From: Paenibacillus oryzisoli
Lineage (GTDB): Bacteria; Bacillota; Bacilli; Paenibacillales; NBRC-103111
NCBI RefSeq assembly: GCF_001653565.1
Contig: NZ_LYPB01000085.1
Span: forward strand, 23,163 to 87,162
Direction: 5' to 3'
DNA: 64,000 bases
Each line of letters starts with the position of its first letter. Position 1 is the first letter of the stretch. The position numbers were made by a program, and so were the translations under genes. This document shows positions 55,627 to 64,000 of the stretch, one piece after another. The notes under the pieces were generated by a model. The model did no database searches and was not told where the DNA came from. It saw only the letters and a program-made list of their open reading frames with translations.

Positions 55627-57942
55627 TCACTTTAATTCCTTGTATTTCCCAGGCGTAATGCCTTCAAACTTCTTGAAAGTTCGGTTAAATGTATTGATAT
55701 CGGCATACCCAACCTTGCGCGCAATCTCCATAATGGAGAGCGATTGTTCGGATAGCAGCTTTTTGGCTTCCTCCAACCGTGTTCGACTTATGAAATCAAG
55801 CAATGCATCGCCGGTCTGTGCCTTAAATTGTTTGGATAAATAGGACGGTGTGATTCCGAACTTCTCTCCAATCATCGAAATGTTCAAATTATCTTCTGCA
55901 TAGTTGGCTTTCACAAATGAAATAACTAGTTCGCCAAGCGGACTGTGCTCCTGTTTACGTTCAGCTTGGATGGATTGGCACACCTGCTCAAGAATGGAGA
56001 GAATTTCCCCTGTCATCTCTTTCATCGTTTCACAGGCAAATAGTCGCTCTACAGGATGAAACTGCTCGATAAAGGACGTTTTGTTGCCTTGAGAGCCAAT
56101 TTCATTCATCGTTTTCAACATTGTACTGGCAAGATCGAACATGAGACACTTACCGAGTGGGACGGATAACACTGCATTGGATGCGTTCGTTTCGATAATT
56201 TGCTCGATGATAGCGCTCGACTTCTCATAATCACCGGTTTTGACAAAATTGATCAATTGCTGCTCTACATGCAAAGGGTAATAATAGTTGCCAGCCTGAT
56301 GGGCCGCTTCGGAACTCGGTAATTCGTCGTAACGAATGATCGCTCCACCACCTACAACAAGACGATAAGCCATTGCCGACAACGCTTCCTGATAAGCCCC
56401 GGCAATCCCGAACAATTCCGTATGAATGCCGCTAATAGAAACAGTCAAATGGACATGGAAATGGTCTAGCAAGAACAATTTCACCTGATCGGCAACTTGT
56501 TGCAGCTCTTCCGGATCCTGTCCCGTGCTGAAATTGAAAATACATGCCTGCATATCGTCCATTTCAGTTACAAAGCCCCGATGCTGGCCGCCGATCACTT
56601 CTTCCACTACATTCATTAGTATGAACTGCATCAATTTCACTTTCTGTGGATCTACAGTAACATCATCTTGGAACTTGCCAAAATGATCGATATGGAACAA
56701 GAGAACTGCAAAATGAGGCGAAGACAATTGTATATCGTGCGCTGAGAGCGATTCATGGACTGGTATGTCCTGCTCGAGATTCCCCTTCAGCAGCCCCTGT
56801 AGAAAATGAGAGCGGATGGCATCTCGGTGCTGATGCAAACGACGATCTACCTGCTCTTTCTCTGCAAAAGTGTTATTCAGCGCATCTTGCAAGAAACCAT
56901 ACTCATTCGTTCCTTCGGCAAATGAAATTCCTGCTTTCATCGAGAAGCTGCGAATGAGGAGATTGATTGGATTATAATTTTTGCGAAGGAACAGGAACGT
57001 GACTACCCCGCCTAGCAGTAGGCTCAGCCCAATGCTCGCATAGACGAGCCTTTTCATATACTTCATTTTATCATCAAAGCGCTCAGCAGGAATCATCGAC
57101 ATGTATTTCCAGCCTGTCCTTGCTGACGTGGTATAGGAAACAGCGACTTGTTCACCGGCGACATCCCCGTAGAAGAGACCGTTTTCACCAGTAAACTTAT
57201 CATACGTAAGAAATTCCGGTCTTTGCTCAAGGCCGCTAGTCGCGACTAGTCGATTTTCTTTATCCAGCAACGCAACAGATGTCGCTTCAGATGGCGGAAG
57301 ATTTGCCAGCAGTTTCGTATCCCTCATGACAAACAGGAGCACGGCTCCTGGCTGATCACGATTCGCCAATGAAACGGATTTGGCAAATAAAACAGCCTTG
57401 TAGCCATTGTCACCCTCTTGTATCGTCACTGGCATATAAGAATGGACATAGCGATTATCCAGAAACGACTTCCAAGCATCGTACCCTTTCAGGGTTTGTC
57501 CATCTAGCATCTGAAATAATTGGCGGCTGTCTGTCCGGTTGCGTGTGGATATGACCGTATCGCTATTCTTGTAGTAGAGATAGATTTGTTCGATGAACTC
57601 ATTCGCCGTCTGATACACGCGCAAATCATTCGAAATGTTGACTAAATCGTAATAATCGTTATCTGTAAGGGGCTGGGCGGTATTAATAAACGCATTCACC
57701 TCTTTATTGAGGGAAATTTCCAAACTTAACCGCTCTATGCCTCCCAAACTGTTATCTATCGCCAATTCCATCTGTTTCAATGCATTCGTATTCGCACGAT
57801 TGACTTCCGATTCAACCACATGCCAAGAAGCCGCATATAGAATGCCACTAATGATGATCGGGACGAGCAGCACGGAAATATAAGAAGTAAACCAAGTAAA
57901 CATGACGCTGCGCTTATTAAACCGGATCCGATTAAACTTCAT
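55627..57942 (-). CDS. Membrane-bound AraC family regulator with extracellular sensor
   Basis: A one-protein sensor-regulator of about 771 residues. Membrane helices near 15-37 and 295-317 enclose a Cache-like extracellular domain; a cytosolic linker follows, and two HTH motifs (ISMIGEKFGITPSYLSKQFKAQ and IMEIARKVGYADINTFNRTFKK) lie in the last 105 residues. No kinase domain is present, so signal passes through the membrane directly to the DNA-binding part, as in other Paenibacillus transport loci. ATG 57942 follows AAGGGG by nine bases. Likely activates the adjacent binding-protein operon. Confidence 0.92.
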   Translation of the reverse strand: MKFNRIRFNKRSVMFTWFTSYISVLLVPIIISGILYAASWHVVESEVNRANTNALKQMELAIDNSLGGIERLSLEISLNKEVNAFINTAQPLTDNDYYDLVNISNDLRVYQTANEFIEQIYLYYKNSDTVISTRNRTDSRQLFQMLDGQTLKGYDAWKSFLDNRYVHSYMPVTIQEGDNGYKAVLFAKSVSLANRDQPGAVLLFVMRDTKLLANLPPSEATSVALLDKENRLVATSGLEQRPEFLTYDKFTGENGLFYGDVAGEQVAVSYTTSARTGWKYMSMIPAERFDDKMKYMKRLVYASIGLSLLLGGVVTFLFLRKNYNPINLLIRSFSMKAGISFAEGTNEYGFLQDALNNTFAEKEQVDRRLHQHRDAIRSHFLQGLLKGNLEQDIPVHESLSAHDIQLSSPHFAVLLFHIDHFGKFQDDVTVDPQKVKLMQFILMNVVEEVIGGQHRGFVTEMDDMQACIFNFSTGQDPEELQQVADQVKLFLLDHFHVHLTVSISGIHTELFGIAGAYQEALSAMAYRLVVGGGAIIRYDELPSSEAAHQAGNYYYPLHVEQQLINFVKTGDYEKSSAIIEQIIETNASNAVLSVPLGKCLMFDLASTMLKTMNEIGSQGNKTSFIEQFHPVERLFACETMKEMTGEILSILEQVCQSIQAERKQEHSPLGELVISFVKANYAEDNLNISMIGEKFGITPSYLSKQFKAQTGDALLDFISRTRLEEAKKLLSEQSLSIMEIARKVGYADINTFNRTFKKFEGITPGKYKELK

Positions 57943-58025
57943 TAGCACTAACCCCTTATCGCTGTTTGTAACTGCTTGCCTATATTATATCCAAAATTGA
58001 GGTAACCGTCTCTGATTTAAGTCCC

Positions 58026-59153
58026 TCATACCCAAAGCAGCGGCTGCCTTATGGCCATATTCCTCCGCAATTCTGCTTCTTTTGGCTGGTGATCTAATTT
58101 GCGCCATAAGCCAAGAAGCCTTTCAGAATCATAAGCCAACCCTGCAAACAGTAAGAATGACATAGCTACTGGCCACTGTGCATCATATTCGACATCTCGG
58201 CCATAGGGCCAGGATGGCTTATTTTCAATATAAGGAAGTAAGAAAGCGATCCCCTTCTCTATGCCTCTGCCATCCGACAGTTGAAACTCCCACAAATTAT
58301 CCTCATCCGTAGTAAGAAGGTGCGTAAGGGTGATGAAATTATCCAGTGTAAAAAGAGAGTATGCATAGGGCTTCGTACGGGACAGCTCCCGCGGGAAACT
58401 CCCATCTATGTCCATCTGTTCTACTAGTAGTTTGGTTTTGTATTGTTCTCTGCACCAATCCAGCATGGTATGTTGACCTGTCAACCGCGCGAATGCAGCT
58501 GCTTGCACATACCAGCATAATCCATGATTATTCGGTTCGTTTCTCTCTTCCACCCCTTGTGGATGCTCGTTCATCCATTGCAAGTAATCCCCGAACCATG
58601 CGGAAACCTGCTCCAGAACGCGAGAATCTGCTTGTGACAAGTGACTGCTTTGCAGCAATGGAACGGCTGCCGCTACATCAATCAAATGCAGGGTATCGAT
58701 CACACCGATCCCTCGCCCATCGCATATGCCAGGTACAGCTTGTGCATACAGCAGGTGCGGGTTCATTCGTGTGCGCTCATTGACGAAAAACGCGTCAAGC
58801 AACCGAATCGCATGGGCAGCGTACCGCTGCTCTCCCGTTATTCGGTAGGCGGCAGTCAGACAAGCTACCCGCGATCTCATTCGGCGAAGCAGAATCCGAT
58901 GTGCATGGAAGTTGTCTGGATTACTCTCGCCATCACGGCGTACATAGGGCAATCCATTCGGCGTATTGGGATTTGGCCACCAGTAATCCCCATTTGAATA
59001 GTAGTCATGCGGGGTTCCGGGGCTATTTGGGGCTATTTCATCTGTAATCTGTACAGAAAGAGTCTCTAAGTAGACATCCCCAGCTTGGATGATCGCAGTT
59101 AGATCGAAATAAGTGCTCCAATTTTCTCTATTTAAATGTGCTAAATGTTCCAT
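58026..59153 (-). CDS. Cytosolic alginate-lyase superfamily protein
   Basis: A 375-residue protein with no signal peptide. The (alpha/alpha) toroid of the alginate lyase (Pfam Alginate_lyase) family is shown by GDYWWPNP (55-62), QAVPGICDGRGIGVIDT (138-153), NEPNNHGLCWY (205-215) and SRTKPYAYSLFTLDNF near 258-273. NNHG carries the likely catalytic His210, and the Tyr in KPYAYS a likely second. It cleaves or trims uronate oligomers after import, inferred. GGAGAA upstream of ATG. Confidence 0.85.
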   Translation of the reverse strand: MEHLAHLNRENWSTYFDLTAIIQAGDVYLETLSVQITDEIAPNSPGTPHDYYSNGDYWWPNPNTPNGLPYVRRDGESNPDNFHAHRILLRRMRSRVACLTAAYRITGEQRYAAHAIRLLDAFFVNERTRMNPHLLYAQAVPGICDGRGIGVIDTLHLIDVAAAVPLLQSSHLSQADSRVLEQVSAWFGDYLQWMNEHPQGVEERNEPNNHGLCWYVQAAAFARLTGQHTMLDWCREQYKTKLLVEQMDIDGSFPRELSRTKPYAYSLFTLDNFITLTHLLTTDEDNLWEFQLSDGRGIEKGIAFLLPYIENKPSWPYGRDVEYDAQWPVAMSFLLFAGLAYDSERLLGLWRKLDHQPKEAELRRNMAIRQPLLWV

Positions 59154-59192
59154 TTGTCTATTCTCCCTTCAAATATGTTAACAAAGCACTAA

Positions 59193-59240
59193 ATGCAGCA
59201 GGCCAGATCCTCAAAAAACGGGATGCCAGGCCTACTGCAT
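59193..59240 (-). terminator. Long inverted repeat downstream of the PL6-type gene
   Basis: A 12-base arm ATGCAGCAGGCC paired with GGCCTACTGCAT (one mismatch) around GATCC/GGGAT. TTTAG follows on the minus strand, a weak T-run. Probable terminator or attenuator between the two lyase genes. Confidence 0.55.
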
Positions 59241-59290
59241 ATCATCTTGCATTTGTGTAGTTGTGTATTAAAGATGAATTTACGATGACG

Positions 59291-62200
59291 TTAGCGCTCT
59301 AATAACCTCATAATTATCGTTACCGCTTCCGCTCTTGTTGCCTCAGCTAACGGCTCGAACGAATTTTGCTCGCGTCCGGTTACAAGCCCCAAGGAAGCGG
59401 CTTGCGAAATGAACGGTAGAGCCCAAGCTGGAATTTGCGAGCTGTCGCTAAACGTGACGGGAGATGACGTGCTTCCTTGTTGCGCATAGGCTCTTATCAG
59501 CATAGCAACCATTTCTGTTCGGTTGATCGCTTTATTAGGTCGCAAGGAGTCGTCTTCATACCCTTGAAGAATGCCTGCTTTCAACGCGGCCCCCAACTCG
59601 CCAACTGCCCAAGGGGGAATATCTGCCCCATCGGCAAATGGTGTCGTTGATGCTTCAGCCTTTAAACCAAGAGCCCGAACCAACATAGCGGCAAATTGTA
59701 TTCTTGTCATTGGCTCATCAGGTTTAAAACTGCCATCCCCGTAACCGTTCACGATACCTTTGGCAGCAGCACGAGAGATAACATCGGATGCCCAATGATT
59801 CGGGATATCGGCAAAAGATTCCTGCGTGGGTACGGTTGTGGACGGATCTTTGGGTTCTACAGACGGTTTACTCGGTTCCGGTATCGGCGTTGGCGTTGGT
59901 GCAGGCACCGGCGTAGAACCCGATGAGGAATCCGATGAAGGACCTGAAGAAGAACCCGATGAAGACGAACCACTCGCAGCAGGACGCTGTGCTCGTATCG
60001 TGTACGTTTTGTGTACACCAGAAGGCATCGTCACATCCAGCAGAATAACACTGCCGCTAGCCGCAATGGCGAGCGTTCTACTCTCGCTGCCGCTGAGAAC
60101 ATATTGTTGAGTACTACCGTCTACGCTCACTTGAATGGCAGCACCCTTAGTGACGGAAGCTGGCGTCACGGTCAAACTGCTGATACTTGTCGGAACTGTC
60201 ACTGTATAGTAAGTGATCTCTGAACTGAATGCTGGTGTAATCGTCAAATTGGAACTAATTTGAAGACTGTTTAACGCAGGCTTCTCCTCTTTAACCGGTA
60301 TGTTCTGTCCTGCATTTGGTCCTACATCTGACAATGTAAGAGGACGTTGCGTCAGCACACTCGCAGGTGCATATTCATCCGCTCCGACGTCGACTGTATG
60401 TGTCCGTCTTTGGCCGTCCATATCATCCCCCGGCAGATACGGGCCTTGTGCTGCATCGACCGCTGGGCTTAAAGGAGATAACCGAATGAGTCCGTCCATG
60501 CTGCGAACCAATTTCAGATCACCTTTGTACGTCGCATTGACAACCGTCGCTGTTGCTGACACAGCAGCAAGACCGTCGGTCATGTTGCCGACATAATTAG
60601 GTCTGCCATCGGTTATATCCTTTTCATTAAATATCGTTCCTGCATTACTAAAAATCACATTGTTATATACCTGTGTACCGGTTGGCTCAAACGTCCGTTT
60701 AGCCATTTTGAGTGCCGAAGCTTTACCAGCTGGATTAACAATCGTATTGTTAAAAATTTGGACATTATATTGCCGCCAATGTCCACGAAGCAGCTCCGTC
60801 TGTCTTGCCGGTTCCAAGCTCCGGAGCGGTGCAACATCATTCACGCCGATCCCCCAGCGGATCATCGGATTCGCGCTGCCATCTGGCCCTGCATCCTCCG
60901 TGCCGCCATCAATTGTAACGGCATCGTCGGTCAAGCCTTCCATGTAATTGTTATAGATTTGATGATCATTTCCATAAATACGAAAGCCACTGGTACCTTC
61001 TTTTTTCCCATCTGCAAGTATAAAGTTACCATAGAAGCTGTTACGATGACCATGTCGAGCCACCATGCCTCCGAAGGAATTCAGAATCGTGTTGTACCGA
61101 ATCGTATTGTCGCTGCTTTTCACCGACACGATCTCATCTTCGCCATTTAAGGAATCGAACAAGTTGTACTGAACAGTTACATGACCGGGCACTAGAGACA
61201 AGCCAGAGAGTCCAAGCCGAATCGCTTCCATCCCATTGGTGACCCGTGGACCCATATCGTGGAAATAATTGTACTCAATCACGTCGTATTGCGAAACCAT
61301 ATCTCGACCATCGTACGTAATTGCAGCGCCAAAGCCGGTTTTCGGTCCAATATCGTTGTAGGCAATCCGGTTATGACTGCCGTTGCCCTCTACCCGGATA
61401 TAGTGCCGATCCGTTCCGCCATCCGTGAGCAGCGTTGATCCAGGTGTATGTGACGTTTCCCCTGTATAGACAGCGTTGTTAGCGTTATATTCGCTGCCAT
61501 AACGGCAGCTGTTATCTACGCCAATGACGCACCAGATGATCTGCCCGCCTTTGGTAAACCTGTATTTCTGCCCCGTTTCATCTAAGGCAAATGTGTTTCG
61601 CAGGATGGAGATATTGGTAGTGTCATAAAGTTCTACGCCAGGGTGCAGCCCTTTCAATGAACTTAACAACTCTTCGGGAACACCTCGGCTTCGCAGCGAA
61701 TTCTCGCTATCTTCCGATCCGCCGCTGGAATGGAACGTGAGTCCTTCCACGCTGACGTAGCTGGCATTCTGAATATACATATAGCTATCCCCGGCGATAA
61801 TCGCCTTCCCTTGCTCTGCTGCTATTACCCGAATCGGTTGCGCAGCCGTTCCTTGCTTATCCTTAATGATGAAGGGCCCTTGCTGCTCATACGTGCCATT
61901 CTGCAACTCAATTGTCGTGCCTGGCGTAGCTTGATCGAGCGCTGTCTGCAACTCGCTAGCTGAATGGACGCGGACAACTTGAATTGGAGGCAGCGGCTCT
62001 ACCGGTTTATCCCCCGCTTGCGGCGGGCCCGTTGGTCCTGTCGGTTCAGTCACTTCTGGTGGTATTCCCGTGTAAAGCTCAACTTCCGTAATACTATTCC
62101 AACTGCTTGAACTTCCTGATGCACTATTCCCATAGCCAACCAACCGTAAATAACGGTAGGACCCAGGCTGACCCAGTACATACGGCTGCAAAATACTGTC

Positions 62201-64000
62201 GCCTACACGAAGTGCTCGGGAGCTTCGTTTGGTCAACAGAACCGTCGATTGTTGGAAATCCGCTTGATTCGAGCCTAATATTTCAAAACTAGATACCCTG
62301 TCGATTGCATTCAGAAAAGCGATGTTCAGATACGTTACTGTCTCAGGCTGCCCGAGATCAAATTGCAGCCACTCCCCTTGTCCCGAAGCCGACCACCGCA
62401 CATCGTTATCCCAGATGCCGTCTACCACATTGGCCGGGATATTGGTTGTGTTGGGTTGGTAAGAACTCGCGGTCACCGTGGTCGCGTTCATCGGAATGCG
62501 GCCGTTCGTTCCTTTGGCCGACAACCGATACGCTTGCAAGGCATATGTATTGATCGAGCTGCCGCTGGAAGCGTTCACCTTCATTTTGTTAATCCCAGCC
62601 GTCATGGCAATCTGATTGGTATCGCTCACCGGCTGATTCGTCACTGTGTTGTTCGTCAGCGTCGCATTCACTGCAATCCCTGCTTCTGCCTGCCAATCCA
62701 AGCCAATTGAGCTGGCATTTTCAGGAACTGTTACTTCATAGCCGTCTAACTTAGCCGGTGAGAACGTTGGCGTCATGCTTAGATGCTGACTACCCGTCCA
62801 AGCGTCCAAAGCGGATAACTGAATATCCGGTAATTTCTCTGCAAAGGTAAAATACAAACCATCAACAAGCGTCGCATCCGCTGCATAGTAAGTTTCCCCG
62901 TGTAGAGTAACCTGAGTTAAAGGGAGAGACACGGCATCGCTGAAATCTCCGCTGTTACTTGTTAACAGCAGACCACCAGACGGAAGCAGCCCTTGCGGAA
63001 ATGCAACCTGCACAGCGCCAACATGACCGGTGTTCTGCACCTTCCACGTACGTGTCGACCGCTTGAAGCCCGATCCATAAGGAACAGAAGCCGCAGTGCT
63101 TTCATTATCTCCCCATAGCAAATACTGTTTATCGGTGAGCGCTTGTTTGGCGCTAATAATGATCTGAGATGCTACCGGATCTTCACCGCTTCGGCTTGTA
63201 TCCATCGCCAACGCACCTTCTTCATCCCTAGCAATACCTGCGACATTATTGTTGAATGCCGCGTTAAGCGTGTACGGCCATACGACTTGCGGAGTCACCC
63301 CAGCTGAGACGTAATCCTTCCCTTTCAGTGGCGTTCCGAATTTGAGAGCCATATACGTCTGCACTTGATTGTGCTGCATCGCAGTAAGCGCACCGTTAAA
63401 CACAATCAACTCGCCTAATTGTCCGTCGTAACCGGAACCGCCGCTAAGTGCAGAGCCAATCGTCATCGGATTGCTCCCGACACCTTTCATCGGAAGGCGT
63501 GAAGCAGTTGAAGTCGCATATGACTGCCCGTCGAGCGTAATGGATTGGTAGACGTTTCCTGTCACGGGCTGCGAGTCAAATTGGAATCCCCAACTGTTAT
63601 ATTGACGAAGGGGTACGTTATATCCCGTTGTAAGACGTGGATTGCTACCTGAGGCGAGATCGCCTGAATCCCACAAAATTTGCGTATTCGGGTTAGAGTA
63701 GAAAGGAAGATACGCCCCCAATTTCCCTTTCCCCTGTAACGTTTCATAAAATATTTGCGAAGACTTATTCGTTTCCGTCAATCCACCCGCCGTCACATAA
63801 ACGCTTGCACGATCTACGGCCTCATCTTGGGCGAACAACCCGTCCACGTCGACTAAGATACTGCCGGTGCCTGCGCGGATAAATTGCACGGCAGGTTGGA
63901 AATTCAGTGACGGATTGGATGCCACATATTTGGGCTTCGTCCGGGGACTAGAAGCGCCCACTGTCCCATCATTAATAAAGTTATTCTCTTGCGGACCGCT
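59291..64000 (-). CDS. SLH-anchored PL6-type lyase, 5'-truncated by the window edge
   Basis: A secreted modular protein; 1569 codons are visible and the frame is open through the right edge, so start and signal peptide lie outside. In order: a LamG-like DUF8202-type domain, a cadherin-like/sandwich region, a discoidin-like F5/8C domain (NSITEVELY), then a right-handed beta-helix starting VRVHSASELQTALDQATPG. The PL6 catalytic pair is present: Lys in EIVSVKSS (codon 61118-61120) and Arg in MVARHGH (61055-61057), 21 residues apart as in chondroitinase B. A cadherin-like domain, Ser/Gly/Pro linker and three SLH domains end it. Acts at the cell wall on alginate- or dermatan-like polymers. Confidence 0.9.
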   Translation of the reverse strand, partial: SGPQENNFINDGTVGASSPRTKPKYVASNPSLNFQPAVQFIRAGTGSILVDVDGLFAQDEAVDRASVYVTAGGLTETNKSSQIFYETLQGKGKLGAYLPFYSNPNTQILWDSGDLASGSNPRLTTGYNVPLRQYNSWGFQFDSQPVTGNVYQSITLDGQSYATSTASRLPMKGVGSNPMTIGSALSGGSGYDGQLGELIVFNGALTAMQHNQVQTYMALKFGTPLKGKDYVSAGVTPQVVWPYTLNAAFNNNVAGIARDEEGALAMDTSRSGEDPVASQIIISAKQALTDKQYLLWGDNESTAASVPYGSGFKRSTRTWKVQNTGHVGAVQVAFPQGLLPSGGLLLTSNSGDFSDAVSLPLTQVTLHGETYYAADATLVDGLYFTFAEKLPDIQLSALDAWTGSQHLSMTPTFSPAKLDGYEVTVPENASSIGLDWQAEAGIAVNATLTNNTVTNQPVSDTNQIAMTAGINKMKVNASSGSSINTYALQAYRLSAKGTNGRIPMNATTVTASSYQPNTTNIPANVVDGIWDNDVRWSASGQGEWLQFDLGQPETVTYLNIAFLNAIDRVSSFEILGSNQADFQQSTVLLTKRSSRALRVGDSILQPYVLGQPGSYRYLRLVGYGNSASGSSSSWNSITEVELYTGIPPEVTEPTGPTGPPQAGDKPVEPLPPIQVVRVHSASELQTALDQATPGTTIELQNGTYEQQGPFIIKDKQGTAAQPIRVIAAEQGKAIIAGDSYMYIQNASYVSVEGLTFHSSGGSEDSENSLRSRGVPEELLSSLKGLHPGVELYDTTNISILRNTFALDETGQKYRFTKGGQIIWCVIGVDNSCRYGSEYNANNAVYTGETSHTPGSTLLTDGGTDRHYIRVEGNGSHNRIAYNDIGPKTGFGAAITYDGRDMVSQYDVIEYNYFHDMGPRVTNGMEAIRLGLSGLSLVPGHVTVQYNLFDSLNGEDEIVSVKSSDNTIRYNTILNSFGGMVARHGHRNSFYGNFILADGKKEGTSGFRIYGNDHQIYNNYMEGLTDDAVTIDGGTEDAGPDGSANPMIRWGIGVNDVAPLRSLEPARQTELLRGHWRQYNVQIFNNTIVNPAGKASALKMAKRTFEPTGTQVYNNVIFSNAGTIFNEKDITDGRPNYVGNMTDGLAAVSATATVVNATYKGDLKLVRSMDGLIRLSPLSPAVDAAQGPYLPGDDMDGQRRTHTVDVGADEYAPASVLTQRPLTLSDVGPNAGQNIPVKEEKPALNSLQISSNLTITPAFSSEITYYTVTVPTSISSLTVTPASVTKGAAIQVSVDGSTQQYVLSGSESRTLAIAASGSVILLDVTMPSGVHKTYTIRAQRPAASGSSSSGSSSGPSSDSSSGSTPVPAPTPTPIPEPSKPSVEPKDPSTTVPTQESFADIPNHWASDVISRAAAKGIVNGYGDGSFKPDEPMTRIQFAAMLVRALGLKAEASTTPFADGADIPPWAVGELGAALKAGILQGYEDDSLRPNKAINRTEMVAMLIRAYAQQGSTSSPVTFSDSSQIPAWALPFISQAASLGLVTGREQNSFEPLAEATRAEAVTIIMRLLER

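Overview
The window looks like chromosome from a Paenibacillus-type, spore-forming Bacillota. The evidence is a gerA-type germinant receptor operon, a Spo0M-like protein, two Lpl/Yte-type sugar ABC transporters with YesM/YesN-like or membrane AraC regulators, very large secreted lyases ending in three S-layer homology (SLH) domains, strong GGAGG ribosome binding sites, frequent TTG/GTG starts and moderate G+C. No rRNA, tRNA, CRISPR array, insertion sequence or prophage was seen.

Layout. 1-2.3 kb: a tandem palindromic repeat, then a short-chain dehydrogenase divergent from a WYL-domain regulator, with a palindromic operator candidate between them. 2.3-5.8 kb: a leaderless protein with a short N-terminal motif seen in proteins linked to contractile injection systems and an HHI...GGN..GPN nuclease-like core, in one transcript with a GrpB-family protein and a small membrane protein; a two-domain acyltransferase lies upstream behind its own terminator. 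6.0-23.5 kb: carbohydrate locus A, with kinase, response regulator, solute-binding lipoprotein and two permeases, an AraC regulator divergent from an unusual (alpha/alpha)6 glycosidase, and a 2184-residue SLH-anchored family 8 polysaccharide lyase. 23.8-27 kb: a MATE transporter, small membrane proteins and a membrane alpha/beta hydrolase. 27.2-32.3 kb: a metal locus, with PepSY membrane protein and FixH/YtkA-like lipoprotein divergent from a CopA-type copper ATPase followed by a small membrane protein. 32.4-38.6 kb: housekeeping and accessory genes (RibD-like reductase, DUF1801, DUF1361, zinc-ribbon-like protein, lipoprotein, Spo0M, and a LysR/MFS divergent pair). 38.7-42.7 kb: the germination operon (A, C, a small two-helix D-like protein, B). 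42.9-64 kb: carbohydrate locus B, with GH78 rhamnosidase and divergent AraC, LacI, GH130, GH95-like, two permeases, binding protein, membrane AraC sensor, cytosolic alginate-lyase-superfamily enzyme, and a 5'-truncated SLH-anchored PL6-type lyase running off the right edge.

How it fits together. In locus B all genes from 64.0 down to 46.9 kb run leftward. They read as one degradation route: a wall-anchored PL6 lyase cuts a uronate-containing polymer outside, the ABC system imports oligomers (no ATPase gene is present, so a shared MsmX-type ATPase is presumably encoded elsewhere), and signal-less enzymes (alginate-lyase-like, GH95-like, GH130) finish digestion in the cytosol, under a membrane AraC regulator and a LacI repressor. 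Locus A repeats the plan with a PL8 lyase. The exact polymers cannot be named from sequence alone. The most unusual items are the injection-system-like cargo operon at 2.3-4.5 kb, the modified motif of the GH95-like enzyme, the atypical 904-residue glycosidase and the palindromic tandem repeat at the left edge.
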